DNA from: Aricia agestis
Lineage: Eukaryota; Arthropoda; Insecta; Lepidoptera; Lycaenidae
Direction of reading: 5' to 3'
Assembly (NCBI RefSeq): GCF_905147365.1
Contig: NC_056428.1
Location: 22,412,001 to 22,476,000 of the forward strand
Length of the DNA stretch: 64,000 nucleotides
Of the stretch, positions 42,361-53,377 are shown one piece after another (position 1 is the first letter of the stretch; each line of letters opens with the position of its first letter). The notes below the pieces were generated by a model, which was not told the DNA's origin, did no database searches, and saw only the letters and a program-made list of their open reading frames with translations. The position numbers and the translations under genes are program-made.

Positions 42361-42701
42361 AGCGTGTTTATCCTGTCAAAGTGGACATTGTATACAGAAA
42401 GGGGTGCGAAATAAATTCAAAATTGTATTTTAAGAGCGCTTTAAACTGCTGTCATGTGTACGTGCACTTCTAGATCTTATATCTTTGTATTAAGACTTAC
42501 TTCAGTTGTTCAGACTCGAAGGACCACAATTGAAAATGCACCCTTGCTAGACAAAGAAATAAAAAACTTTGCTCAGCCGTTTAAGCGTGAAAAGGTAGAC
42601 TATGTACGTTTATACCTAGATTACAAAGGTTGGCTAAATATAACCGCACAAGCGACACGACACAACGCGACACTTCGCGTTCCATACAATTTAAGTCTGA
42701 T

Positions 42702-42854
42702 AGGGTTAAATCAGACCGCGACGCAACGCGTAGATGCATTTCTGTATACAGTATTGGACAGATTTGCAAGACGTCTCACGAGTCACATAATCTAAATCTG
42801 TCAATTCAGTACAGAAATGCATCTACGCGTCATGTTGCGGTCTGAATTGACCCT
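42702..42854. mobile_element. Hairpin MITE V
   Basis: GGGTTAAATCAGACCGCGAC, GCAACGCGTAGATGCATTTC is mirrored by GAAATGCATCTACGCGTCAT, GTTGCGGTCTGAATTGACCC, giving arms of about 48 bp. Similar edges (TGTCTGAATTGACCC at 42992-43006 and GCGGTCTTATCCTTAA near 43145) show that 42860-43160 is a GC-rich set of related termini (CGACGGCACG, CGCCTCGCCTCGCCTCG). The 113-residue open frame at 42454-42795 runs through this hairpin and is not supported as a gene. Confidence 0.7.
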
Positions 42855-43502
42855 TAAACGTCAGTATGGCGTTTTAAAAGCGCTTACGGACAAACGACAC
42901 CTGTCGGTGGCACGCGTCGGCGGCAGTCGACGGTAGGCGACGGCACGTATCGCGCCGCGCCTCGCCTCGCCTCGTCGCATTGCGCGTGCTGTCTGAATTG
43001 ACCCTTACGCGGTACGACACAACTGCAAGCGTCATAAACTGTCAACGGCTGCCGCTGATTCGTGCCGCCGACACGTGCCGTTCGTCTGTAAGAAGCCTAA
43101 AAAACGTCGGAACGTGAAGTGTCGCATCGCGTAGTATCGCGTAGTGCGGTCTTATCCTTAAACTAATACGACAGATTTCAAAGATATCCATTCTTCAAAA
43201 ATTTTACCTCCAAAAATATCCCCAAAATATTTTACCCCCTAAAAAACCCACTATAATTATGTTTTCCTACTAAATATATCTGCAAAAAACCGCATTCAAA
43301 TCGGATCAGTAGTTTTCGTGTGATGCTGGAACAAACATACAGACAGACAGACAAACAGACAAAAAACTAACAGTTTTGGCTTCTATAGCGATGTAGTGAC
43401 AGTCCCTGCTTTTAAATTTTTTAAATATCTTTAATGTACAGAATTGTCATTTCTATGGTTTTATTATATGGCGTATATTGTATAGATATAGTAATAATAC
43501 TA

Positions 43503-43862
43503 ATAATACTCCCCACATCGGTTTCGGTGACGGTGGCCGGTTTCATTGAAACCAGACCAGGTACGCAGGAGTGATTTTATAGTGCCCAAGTGTGTGCGCA
43601 GTACACAAGAGCACTCTCTATTCCTTTACTCTCATAACCCAGTGGGACGGAAGACCGACACGACCGGCGAGAGATCAGGCGCAGGACCGACTTTTTACAT
43701 GTCCATCCGACGCATGGATCATCTTACTTGTCAGACAATTAGGTGATCAGCCTGCATTGTCCTAACCAAACTTGGAAATAACATGTTTCCAACGCGGGAT
43801 TCGAACCCACGACCTCCGGAGTCGAGAGCGACGCTCTAACCACTAGACCACGGAGGCGTCAA
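43503..43862 (-). mobile_element. tRNA-derived SINE, full head
   Basis: On the minus strand the element starts with a tRNA-like head: A box TGGTCTAGTGGTTA (plus 43837-43850) and B box GGGTTCGAATCCC (plus 43796-43808), 28 bp apart. The tRNA-unrelated body includes CTGACAAGTAAGATGATCCA, TGCGTCGGATGGACATGT and TCAATGAAACCGGCCACCGT. It ends in AT-rich sequence. A diverged copy is at 52665-53065. The head looks like a complete tRNA arm set but is part of the SINE, not a gene. Confidence 0.85.
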
Positions 43863-43921
43863 ATAGATATAGATAGTAAGATTAATAAGTATAATAATAT
43901 CATAGTCAAACATCTAATCCT

Positions 43922-44079
43922 CGAGAGGTCCACCTGTGCAGGTCTGCTTATGCAGCTAGACCGGAAATCGGAATGTGTTTGGGAATAGATCTTGCGCCGG
44001 TCGAAAAAACTGCACAGGTCTATTCCTACACACATTCCGGTCTACCTGCGCAGGCATACCTGCATAGGTGGACCTCTCC
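43922..44079. mobile_element. Hairpin element, about 75-bp arms
   Basis: CGAGAGGTCCACCTGTGCAG, GTCTGC...TAGACCGGAAATCGGAATG is mirrored by CATTCCGGTCTACCTGCGCA, GGCATACCTGCATAGGTGGA, CCTCTCCG. The two arms meet around GATCTTGCGCCGGTCG. The whole element is an imperfect hairpin. Confidence 0.8.
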
Positions 44080-44437
44080 GGTAGGCCTTAGCGTGTATGG
44101 CAGGCATTACGTAGAGGGCCTCTATATCAAAACAAATGACATAGGCTATTATTAGATCTGTCAGCCTAATCGCCCCGAGAAACACTTTGGTGTCAGCGAC
44201 AGAAGGGTCAAACATAACATAGGTGTGTGGAATCATTAGGCTCAGCGCAGACAGAACGGAGCGCAGCGAAGAGAGAGCGGCTTATTAGCCAGGATGTTAT
44301 GTGTAGCCAGGTATATTTATCGGGCTACACATAACACACAACATCCACAGTTTTATATTTCAAATCATTTTTCCGGCACCAAAGCCTCGTGATAATTTCT
44401 GAAAAAAAACGGCAATTTTTTTACTGTTACTTACCTG

Positions 44438-44699
44438 CCTACCTAGCATACGCCAACGAGATATCTCACTCTCGAGATAATTAAATTTTGACATTATAAG
44501 ACGAGTAGTTACTCGTCTCATAATGTCAAAATCTCGACATTATCTCGACCAAACTCTATAAAAATGTGTTATTTCGATGATAGATCTACGCGAGAAAAAA
44601 TGTTTGTCATGCTAGGGTGAATATAGATGAAGAGACAAACCATCAAACATCGAGAAAACATGTAGAGTGAGATATCTCGTTGGGGTATGCTAGGTAGGC
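44438..44699. mobile_element. MITE T, copy 2
   Basis: GCCTACCTAGCATACGCCAA, CGAGATATCTCACTCTCGAG at the left is mirrored by AGAGTGAGATATCTCGTTGG, GGTATGCTAGGTAGGC. Near the left arm it has an internal palindrome (GACATTATAAGACGAGTAGT against TACTCGTCTCATAATGTC), a rearrangement not seen in 23628-23866. A small hairpin GTTATGTGTAGCC / GGCTACACATAAC lies just upstream at 44298-44335. Confidence 0.8.
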
Positions 44700-44844
44700 T
44701 GGTTCCTACACTCATGTCTTCAATTTTGAACCTTTTCAAATGTGTTATTGAAATCCTTTTGTTTCGTTTCGTTCTGTCTGCGCTGATCCTTAATAGAATA
44801 TTATGCGTATAACTCTATTCTATTACTGTTGAGTCAACAGTGAA

Positions 44845-45055
44845 ATACGCTCTACCATGAATTTAAACTTTAAAGCTAAGTATAGTATTTATCGATACCC
44901 GATACCGACTACGTAAGTATTTACTATTTACTATGGCGATTTTAGTTCCGCAAGTGACCGTTAGGGGCGCTGTAAAATTTGTCATACTAAATATTTACGT
45001 ACTCGGTATCGAATATCGATAAGAACTATAGCTTTAAACTCATGATAGAGCAACT
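44845..45055. mobile_element. Hairpin MITE
   Basis: GCTCTACCATGAATTTAAAC, TTATCGATACCCGATACCGA at the left is mirrored by TCGGTATCGAATATCGATAA, AGCTTTAAACTCATGATAGA, GC at the right; arms are about 80 bp with mismatches and a spacer around GGGGCGCTG. Non-coding. Confidence 0.75.
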
Positions 45056-45267
45056 GTATCTAAGTAATAAGTATATACATGATGCAATTAAATCTTCCTG
45101 ACAATTTTTTCCCAGGGCTTAGGTATCATTAGGAGAGTCCATTTAACAAAAAAAAAATTTAGTAGTACTGAGTGACTATAAAAGAAAAAATACGTGTATT
45201 TTTATTTTTAACAAGGATCAATATATCAAAATTTGGCAGGAAGGTTTAATTGCACCCTGTATATAAT

Positions 45268-45410
45268 AGGTCTACCAGAATCTGATTGCAAATATGATGA
45301 CAGATTTTCAAAAAATATCCTTGACCATTGGATAAATTTTGATATTCGCATGTTTCATACACAGAATAAGCCGCTTGCTGAATCTATTTATTTTTACCTA
45401 TACTCGTAGC
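45268..45410. mobile_element. Fragment of the MITE nested at 25875-26079
   Basis: GGTCTACCAGAATCTGATTG gives the terminus, and CATACACAGAATAAGCCGCT parallels the reverse complement of the other copy (GCGGCTGATTATGTGTG). The opposite terminus is absent. Confidence 0.5.
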
Positions 45411-45502
45411 TAAGTCGGCAATGAAACTGTTGTAGTTTAAATTTATAAAAGTAAGTTCTCTCTTCTGTGGTAAGACTATGTACTGTCACAGAATATACAT
45501 AC

Positions 45503-45926
45503 AATGTGTCCCGACACCGGTGTCCGATTTTCTTAAACTTGGGTTTTTCTATCTCTAATTCCACGAAATTTATAACATATTGGCTATTGCCTATGTAAGC
45601 GTAGTCCACAAACTTAGCTATCAAATGAGACCTTTTTTATCTTCATAGGATATTTACAAGAGCAGTTATACTATATAGCTACCGGTGGTAGGCACCGTAG
45701 CTAATATTAACATTCTGAAAGTATTTTCTTAAAATCTACTCAGAAATAAAACATTTTTTATTTTATTTTATTTAGTTCTGGTCAGATTAGTGTGAAAGCC
45801 CGAGAAAAACTAAAATGGCTGCCATTTTACAACCATGAGAGAGAGAAAATTTAAAGGCCAATTTGTCGATAAAATATGCCATAGATCACGACATTAAAGG
45901 ATTGGACACCGGTGTCGGGACACATT
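45503..45926. mobile_element. Element with perfect 23-bp TIR, nested LINE tail
   Basis: AATGTGTCCCGACACCGGTG, TCC (45503-45525) is repeated exactly in reverse complement at 45904-45926. The TIR itself contains the palindrome GACACCGGTGTC. At about 45679-45775 a retroposon tail is inserted (ACCGGTGGTAGGCACC ... AATAAAACATTTTTTATTTT), of the same type as at 28415-28560. A single terminus of this element lies at 8278-8299. Confidence 0.8.
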
Positions 45927-46554
45927 ATAAAATAAACCTCTTTAATATCTTCTACTGGTTTAATTACAACAGAAACATTAGTGCGATTGCAATTGCGATC
46001 ACGATGTCAAAATAATCTACTTTAAATTTTCCCCAGACAAATAAGAGGGGTGTTACAAGTTTGATGTGAAGTCCGTGTATGTATGTCTGTCCGCGACATC
46101 GTAACATCGAAACGGGTGGACCGATTTTGTTTAAAAATGTATCATGATCGAGGATGTTATTACCATATTTCATCATCATCGGTGCGCTTACCACTAGTAA
46201 AATATATATGGATAATATCTTTTTCGTTACATACGCTGATTTTGTTAAAACTTCAATTTTATTAGATCTAAATACTTCATAATGTAACACGGTTAGAAGG
46301 AATGCTTATATTTCATTAACTTTATTTAATAAAACATTCAAAAAGCTTTTATTAGTTACGGATAAAAGCGTAATCGTCTGAAATTTAAAATGTTCAGTGA
46401 AGCAACACTAGGCGGCCAAATACTTGTTAATAAAACACTTGGATAAGCCTTTATTTTAATCTCTGGCTATCACTTAACTAGATCAAAGACAAGAAGCGGT
46501 TTGGCCGCTAAAAAGCATAATCACATGCAATTCTAATTTATAACCAAAAAAGAG

Positions 46555-46715
46555 CTGCCAGCCGCTATGGTGACGTCCGCGTCCGCCAGAGGCCGGACCG
46601 GCCTCTCATAGAAAACAAGAAATGGAACAATGGAAATGGAAAGGGTGGCAAGCGACAAAACGGTTGGTTCTTATGATATACTAGCTGTTGCCCGCGACTT
46701 CGTCCGCGTCAACAT
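46555..46715. mobile_element. MITE fragment and group A Helitron 3' end
   Basis: GGACCGGCCTCTCATAGAAA, ACAAGAAATGGAACAATGG (46590-46650) is the inverted relative of 11590-11665. At 46681-46684 CTAG with CTGTTGCCCGCGACTTCGTC marks a minus-strand group A Helitron 3' end that is truncated after about 35 bp. The flank AACCTCCTCCTTTTTGGAAG at 46780 is a common repeat-associated motif. Confidence 0.6.
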
Positions 46716-47772
46716 AGTATAATAACAAAGATGGATAGTCCGCTAACAAATATGAAAAAAAGTAAAAATATAACCTCCTCCTTTTTGGAAGTCGGTTAAA
46801 ATGTAGCCTAAGTCACCTACCTTCATTCTAGCCGATCTGGCTAATGTCGTCACTATTATATATACACGAGCCACGAGATGAAGCCCGCAATCCATTGCGC
46901 CAAAATTCGTTTATTGCGCGGGAATCATAAAATTATCCAATACAAATCCTTTCCCGGAACTATATCTCTATACCAAATTTCAGCAAAATCAATGAAAAAA
47001 ATCAAGCGACTGCCATCGACGCGTGCCGTCGACAAGTGCCGTTCGTGCATAAGAATAAAAGCCGTATCTAGGCTCATTTCATATAAAGTGTAAAAATTTG
47101 GATGAATTTCATGAATTTTCAACACGGATAAAACATAAATTCATAAGTTTTTACGCCACGTTTTCATGACGGCCTCTTCTTACGTTACAACTATTTCTCA
47201 GAAGGCTCTAGAGGTGGGTTTAGACCAAGCGAGCGAATGTTCATTCTAGTAAAGCTCGTTTGATGTTAAAACAAACAACGGAATAGGCATGATGATATTT
47301 TCCTTGATGGTAATTTCCTTAAAACCTTTGATTCGATGTTTCTATTTTGGAAAGGTCCTTACCTTTTTAAAATAAAAACATCGTTGAAAGAATTACTGTG
47401 TTAGCTAAAAAACTTTCCAACATAGAACAATTATTCAGAAATCTTATAAAATAGACCTGCCCGGAATGCTCCATACAAACTGCTACTCAACTATGACGTC
47501 AACGTTGAGTAGCTTGTACGAATCGCGGAAGAACTTTGTTTGATAGCTATATAAATTATTGGGTTTATGAAAGTGGTTTCATTACCGCAAAAGTTGCTTT
47601 AAATTAAAAAAAATAATTCGACTCGACTATCCAATTTTGAAGGCGCATAAAAAAAAAAACTGAAAAACAAATGCTTATTTTAACCAAAACTTTATTAAAA
47701 AAATCTGCTAATCTTTGACTTTGTCAACATTCGTATTCTTTCGTGGTTCTAGGGTAATTTGGTAGAATGCTC
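46716..47772. other. Non-coding stretch
   Basis: I see no gene and no bounded element. Short overlapping frames on both strands near 46880-47125 show no known domain. Confidence 0.4.
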
Positions 47773-48140
47773 TAATGCTAAATACTCACATAATTATATA
47801 CGGTTTTACTCAATAGTTTTACTCCAAATCGAGTATAAATTACCGTGTGGATCGCAAAACTTACAGCTCGAACATCGAAGGCTCGCGTCGAACCGACTAG
47901 ATGGAATTAAATAAATCTAGTATATTATAATAGTATAATATTATAAATAATATTATAATAAGCCTTCGAGCTTTACTCAAGCGTGTGAGTTTTGCGGGCC
48001 ACACGATAATTTTTACTCGATTTGGAGTAAAACTATCGAGTAATGCTGAATGTGTGGACGAAAGTCCGAACCGTGGTTTTTACTGTACGTGATTGCTCGA
48101 TCGAGTAAAACCGTACTATGTGAGTAGGTACTTAGCATTA
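47773..48140. mobile_element. MITE Q, copy 2
   Basis: TAATGCTAAATACTCACATA and CGGTTTTACTCAATAGTTTT at the left are mirrored by ATTGCTCGATCGAGTAAAAC, CGTACTATGTGAGTAGGTAC, TTAGCATTA at the right. The interior holds an AT palindrome (TATTATAATAGTATAATA, 47932-47949) and the CTCGATTTGGAGTAAAACTA block on both sides. It is longer than copy 1 (12527-12793). Confidence 0.8.
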
Positions 48141-48150
48141 TTATGCTAAG

Positions 48151-48190
48151 TACCAAACAAGCGAGAGCTATCGCTCTCGCTTGTTTGGTA
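48151..48190. repeat. Perfect palindrome, 18-bp arms, 4-nt loop
   Basis: TACCAAACAAGCGAGAGC, loop TATC, then the exact reverse complement. It is directly next to MITE Q copy 2, and may be the remains of another inverted terminus. The following 48191-48720 shows nothing recognisable. Confidence 0.88.
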
Positions 48191-48720
48191 TAACCGACAT
48201 AAGAGCGCAAACAGTTGCTTAGAGCGTTCTTTCGTGTTCGGAGGTGCTACTTGAGGTCTATTCAAAGGGATTTTAGTGTTCTTGAATTTCAAACATTCTT
48301 GTTGTTCTTGTTCCGAATGATAAGAGTAAATGTAAACTATTTCTTAACGAATTATCATTTCCAATAAACGAACAAAAAAGTATTTACTTGTGTAGTTCTT
48401 ACTCTATGTTCTTTTGGTCCCTAGCTATACTGAACCTGCGGCCCACCGGGCCTTTCTCTGTGGCCCCGGGCCCTTATGAAGTTAAACCATTTTTAAATTC
48501 AATTTTCAAACCATTTTGAAATTCAATTCGACCAACGGCAAAATTGCCAAGTCATTGAGAAAGTTGTGAAAATTTTCCACTTTGAAGTCGCTAATTTTAA
48601 AAAACATTATTTTTAACCCTAAAAAATTTTGGTTGCGACCTACCATACCAAGACCAAAATAATAATATGTTAGTCGTCCGTATGAAAAAAAGGTTGAGTA
48701 CAGCAGCTGCACTGCGGGGC

Positions 48721-48915
48721 TAAGCCCGGCCGCACATTGTTCGAAATTTCTGATTCGAAACAGTTGAACGTCCGCGCTGTCTCTTACATTTTGTACTGAG
48801 CCGAGTGAGCTCGAACTCGCCGGAAGGGTATTTCGGATAGTGTGGGGTCGGGGTGGCGGTCCGGCGAAATTCAACTGTTTCTGATCAGAATTCGGACAAT
48901 GTGCGGCCGGGCTTA
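48721..48915. mobile_element. MITE with about 48-bp inverted ends
   Basis: TAAGCCCGGCCGCACATTGT, TCGAAATTTCTGATTCGAAA at the left is mirrored by TTTCTGATCAGAATTCGGAC, AATGTGCGGCCGGGCTTA at the right. The interior is GC-rich (GGGTCGGGGTGGCGGTCCGG). The 145-residue minus-strand frame at 48506-48943 spans it and is not supported as a gene. Confidence 0.8.
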
Positions 48916-49839
48916 AATGGTCACATTTAGCAATTCCTCTCAATCAATCTACGAATAATAAAAACTACAATCAAATTCGTACTAAATCAATTAAATTAGT
49001 ACGAATTTAGACATCTGAATTGCCAAGACAGTATCAACTAATTTTCCGGAACGAGTAGAACATACAAATTCACACGCACCAGACGAAAGTCACAAACGAG
49101 ATTCAGAAGTTCTCGTACCACAGCGAACGTGTTCAAAAAAGAATTAGTATTATGATTCATAATATTATATTTCTCCAAGCGACCATATATTTTTAGCCTC
49201 GCAGGTCTAATCCCATCCTTAGACATAGATGCTTGAGCGTTTCTCAGTTTTCTCTCTCTCTCAAGATTTCTATGAATTAAATTTAACATATCTAGTGAAA
49301 TCGTTTCATATTACTTGCATAACATTATAATACCTTCGCAGAAAGCTTTATGTTAATGAAGGTATTTTTTTGTGTTTCAAAGTGTTTGAAACACAAAAAA
49401 TTGCGTATTTATAAGAGTACACGACGTGTCAAAACTCAGAAGTAAAACTTCTGTTCAAAAATCGTGACTCTCAACTCCTATAGAAGTTTTAATGAAAGTT
49501 TAAAAAATAGATCCAAATCGGGAGTTGCGATGTAACTACGGAAAAATAGACGTAGTTCTGTATAAATATAAGAAGCCTTTCCTTTCAAAGGTTGATTAAC
49601 ATTGTAAAGAAAGATAATATTATGAATAACTAAAATATTTCCGCAAGTTCGTTCACTCGTTTTAAAAAATAAATAAATAGAAACAGAAAGCGAGCAGAAT
49701 CATCATCATCATCACTACCATTACACCATGCATCATCACATTATGGCCCTTTTATTAGTACTTTTCATAATCTTTAAAATTAAGACGAGGTTTTCGAGCG
49801 TTAAGCTTGTCACACACAGAGCAGGAAATGTAAAGATGT
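48916..49839. other. Non-coding stretch
   Basis: No gene is recognised. A small inverted pair lies at 49360-49400 (TTTTTTTGTGTTTCAAAGTG with GTTTGAAACACAAAAAAT). An 83-codon minus-strand frame at 49038-49289 has no recognisable domain; I cannot exclude that it is an exon, but nothing supports it. Confidence 0.4.
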
Positions 49840-50063
49840 ATATTATAGCACGATACATCTCGATACATCTTAATACATCTTGCTATAGAAATCGTCAGGA
49901 GACCACACACAGGCCACAGCAGCTATAATGTATATTTTTACATCTTCGTATCTTAAAATACCGAGCTATATGAATATATACATTTATATTTTGATACATC
50001 TAAATGCATCTCAATACATCTCAATACATCTCAATATATTTCTGTATATTACGATACATCTCT
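49840..50063 (+). repeat. Degenerate 10-bp minisatellite, unit about TCAATACATC
   Basis: Clusters of ATACATCT units lie at 49850-49880 (CGATACATCTCGATACATCT) and 49992-50063 (GATACATCTAAATGCATCTC, AATACATCTCAATACATCTC), with about ten units in total. The clusters are separated by unrelated sequence including GACCACACACAGGCCACAGC. Confidence 0.75.
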
Positions 50064-50449
50064 TCTCTTCATAGAGTGTTCAAAAATTTCTGTGATTATA
50101 TTATGTGTACAATAGACAGATACACACAGTGTTGCCACTTGCCACCTTAGCACAGCACTTCACAGCAGGTACTGCAGGCAGTCTGTTCCCCAGAGCCTAT
50201 ATTTTCAATCAAATATCTTCAATCCACACGTTGTTGGCAATGTGTTTTTGGCACAATATGTAACAATGCGCGCATCAAAATTACAATCCGAATCATCTTC
50301 TAATGAACTATCTAGAGAATCTAATAGCAAGTAACTCGAAAGGCCATAGTATTACAACATTAAAAATAAGAACAGCCTGTATAACACTTTAGCAGCTGAA
50401 ATGTGCGTCAAGCGGGACGTTCAGCATGCTGTCTGTGACGAGCTTTATG
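50064..50449. other. Non-coding stretch
   Basis: Nothing recognised here. The sequence GTTGCCACTTGCCACC near 50133 is a short local repeat. Confidence 0.35.
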
Positions 50450-50695
50450 TTGTAAAGGGTTTAACTCAAATTTGATACCATGTTCATAAAAGTGGTGACC
50501 TGGTTATGGGATCCATGGACCATGAGTAATCAAGGGAACTCGTCGAAATTTATATGGACACATATGGTGATTTTGGTTTTATGAGAAGCATTCTAAGCAT
50601 AAGCTACCGAAAAGTAAGATTTTGCATCAAGGTATACCATTGTTCCGAAGGTGCTGACAGAACTCCTAACTCCTTATAGATACAATTTTTAAGAA
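50450..50695 (+). mobile_element. Group B Helitron interior fragment
   Basis: GTGGTGACCTGGTTATGGGA, TGAGTAATCAAGGGAACTCG, AAGTAAGATTTTGCATCAAG and TTCCGAAGGTGCTGACAGAA parallel 3145-3340. No Helitron terminus is visible, so this is an old fragment. Confidence 0.65.
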
Positions 50696-51517
50696 CTACT
50701 TGACTCCGCGAACTTCGTTTCATGGGCCTGCAAAACAGTCAGTCCTTCGTCAGTACTTTCTGTATTTCCCACACATTTAGGCACTTTCATCTCTCCAGCA
50801 TATTTGGAAGATCTAGATGAGATCGATAGCCGGTCGTTCGACTTGCAAATATAATATTTTCCATTACACATTCGTGGTAGCCGCCGCCGCGCGCCGTTGC
50901 CGCGTCAGCGCGGGCGCCTTATTTTGAGCTTTATGAAAACTGTCCTTACTTCTAAAATATTTGCCCCATGGTAATAATTTAAAGGACAATTATATTTTTC
51001 ACATAATTCCAATTAATATTTTGATATTAATGTAGGTAAGAATTAATAACGAATATGCAAAAAAAGTCACGCTAGAAGGAGATGATTTGAAGTAAATTTT
51101 TTAATGAAAGTAATGGACAATGGTTATTATTCGTTAACCATAAAAGATAGACATAAGCCGCCCTTAGCTTTTTTGTAGATATTGATGAGACTATAAACAT
51201 GTATAACATTATTTTGATGTATCATCAGTATTTTTCTAATATAATGAAATTTTTGGCAATTTTTTGCCACTTTGGGTTATATTTTTGCTATTTTCGGTAG
51301 GATCCCTAATATTCTTCAGAATAATACATAGCCTGTGTTCTTTGCAAATGATATAGCTTTCCAAAAGTAAAAGAATTTTTAAAATTAGTTCAGTAGTTAT
51401 TGAGCCCATTCAATACAAACAAAACTTTTTCTCTTTAAAATTTAAAACAAACTTTTTCTCTTTATAATTAATATTTTATTTTTATTTTTTATTTTGTTTA
51501 GTTAATTTATGTTATGC
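50696..51517. other. Non-coding stretch
   Basis: No gene. A GC-rich patch, GGTAGCCGCCGCCGCGCGCC, at 50876-50920 stands out against the AT-rich surroundings. Confidence 0.4.
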
Positions 51518-52087
51518 TATCAAAAAGTCAACAAATTAGTGTTGGTAATAATTTTTTATTTCAATGTTTTAAGTAAGTTTTCATTTCGGATGAAAATTTG
51601 ATTTTCCGAATTATTTAAATCATAAGAAATGTTTTGTACTTGCATACGTACATTGTTTTTTACGTTTTATTTGACAGAAGTCCATAAAACTATTTTTTTT
51701 TTCTTTTAATTGTTGTCGTTTTTGTTGGTAATTTCTACATGCGACATATTATTAAATTAACAGTTATCACTTAACAATGACGTAAATGCCGCTTCCGACA
51801 AGCAATTATCGATTTTCTACAAGCAACAATGTCGGTTCTGGCACTTCCGACAAATCAGCATTACTCGTACCCCGTTAAAAAGGTCAGAAGTGACTTTTCT
51901 CATATTTAGGCATAAAATACGAGATACTCATAATAACATATCAAACGTAAATAACTTTTATAGTATTACCCTGAAACTTCATGATCCTACTTGAAATAAG
52001 TAAAAAGTTATGCACAATTTAGACTTTGAATCGCTCTCCTGTAAAGTTGTCGTTTTTCACATCCGACATTGTTAATAGTCATGGGCG
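51518..52087 (+). repeat. 570-bp unknown repeat, copy 1
   Basis: From TATCAAAAAGTCAACAAATT to GTTAATAGTCATGGGCG this is nearly identical to 61066-61632 on the same strand, with only scattered substitutions and small indels. It includes CAATGTCGGTTCTGGCACTT, CTTCCGACAAATCAGCATTA and CCTGTAAAGTTGTCGTTTTT. No TIR, LTR, poly-A or ORF is seen. It abuts a group D Helitron at 52088. Confidence 0.85.
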
Positions 52088-52271
52088 ATATATATATACA
52101 AGAATAAATATATAATTGGAATCTCGGAATCGGCTCCAACGATTTTCATGAAATTTAGTATATAGGGGGGTTTCGCGGGCGATAAATCGATCTAGCTAAA
52201 AATCATTTTTAGAAAATGTCATTTTATTCGTGTTTTATCGAATACCGAGCAAAGCTCGGTCAAATAGCTAG
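52088..52271 (+). mobile_element. Helitron-like element, group D, 5'-truncated
   Basis: It ends ACCGAGCAAAGCTCGGT, CAAATAG and CTAG at 52268-52271. GGAATCTCGGAATCGGCTCC and GGGCGATAAATCGATCTAGC match 24242-24425. The TTAAACGAGC 5' start is missing; it begins in ATATATATATACAAGAATAA. The 52272-52664 region that follows shows nothing recognisable. Confidence 0.75.
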
Positions 52272-52664
52272 TATATGTTTATATAATAATATATCTCCGC
52301 TAATAAGTGTGATAAAGATACATACTTTAGCTTAAAAATAATATTTGATAAAATATAAGTAATAATTATACTATCAAACCATATTCCAGGAAACTTTTAT
52401 CAAAATGACGGTAAAATAATTTTTTTCTACGAATGCCATTTGAATAATATAAAGCGGTGAATACCTTCGAATACATAGAAATACCGCTGGCTTGGCTGGA
52501 TCATGAGCTTATGAGTTTATGCATTGGTATATAACACAGAACTTGTATTAAAATTCATACTCTAAATTGCACAGAGCTTAGAGACCTAGGAATAGTCTAA
52601 ATACCGAAATAACTATGACTTTGGACTTAGTTCTGCTACGGCTAGTTACTACTTAATGGGATAA

Positions 52665-53065
52665 TTATAGTCTCTCCTACACCGGTTTCGGTAACGGCGG
52701 CCGCCTTCATTGAAACCAAATCAGCTGCATGATTTTATTTATTAGAGATTTCATTATAGAAGGAAAGGGAAGAAGGATTAGCACTCCCTCTTCCCTTTCT
52801 CTCATAACCCAGTAGGACGGACGACCGACACGAGTTACGACTGGCGAAAAGGCGCCGCGCCGGACAGACTTTTAACATGCCCAAAGAGAATATAATCACT
52901 ATTCCCATCCGTGATCCGACGCATGGATCTTCTTTCTTGTCAGACAATCTGGTGATCAGCCTGTATTGTCCTAGCCAAACATGAAAACAACATTTTTGCA
53001 ACGCGGGAATCAAACTCACGACCTCTGAATCAAGAGTCATCCTCTAAACGATTGGAAAACGGGAA
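52665..53065 (-). mobile_element. tRNA-derived SINE, diverged copy
   Basis: The plus strand carries CACCGGTTTCGGTAACGGCG, ATAACCCAGTAGGACGGACG, CATCCGTGATCCGACGCATG, GATCAGCCTGTATTGTCCTA and GCAACGCGGGAATCAAACTC, the same order as 43503-43862. The tRNA head is degraded (B box GGGAATCAAACTC, A box region CTCTAAACGATTGG), so it is unlikely to be transcribed. Confidence 0.8.
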
Positions 53066-53377
53066 CGTCACGTTATTATGAAAACTTGTGAAGCTAATTG
53101 AAACATAATATTTTTTTTTTCCATATAATGGGGTTTTAATAGTACTTTAATAAAAACATAGAAAGATAGATTTTAAGCTTATCATACACTGCAGTGAAAA
53201 CCGCAGCGCGCTATAGTGCGATTAAATGTAAACAGAAAACGAATTAGCGGCAGACGATTTAATATTATATTATAATCCGTGTCATTAACAACGAAATGTT
53301 TAATCTGTATCATGTTGATTGAATAAGAGCTCGTTTATATGCGAGATAAAATATTGTTTTAATCGACGATCCGATGT

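Noticed and set aside
42454..42795. 113-residue plus-strand open frame downstream of gag
   Set aside because: It runs into hairpin MITE V (42702-42854), has no recognisable domain, and its frame is unrelated to gag.
43796..43862. Possible tRNA gene on the minus strand
   Set aside because: A and B boxes are present, but the sequence continues into a SINE body that recurs at 52665-53065, so it is a SINE head.
48506..48943. 145-residue minus-strand open frame
   Set aside because: It spans a MITE with about 48-bp inverted ends (48721-48915); the composition follows the repeat and no domain is visible.
49038..49289. 83-residue minus-strand frame as a possible exon
   Set aside because: No domain, no visible splice context and no second copy; kept only as unsupported.
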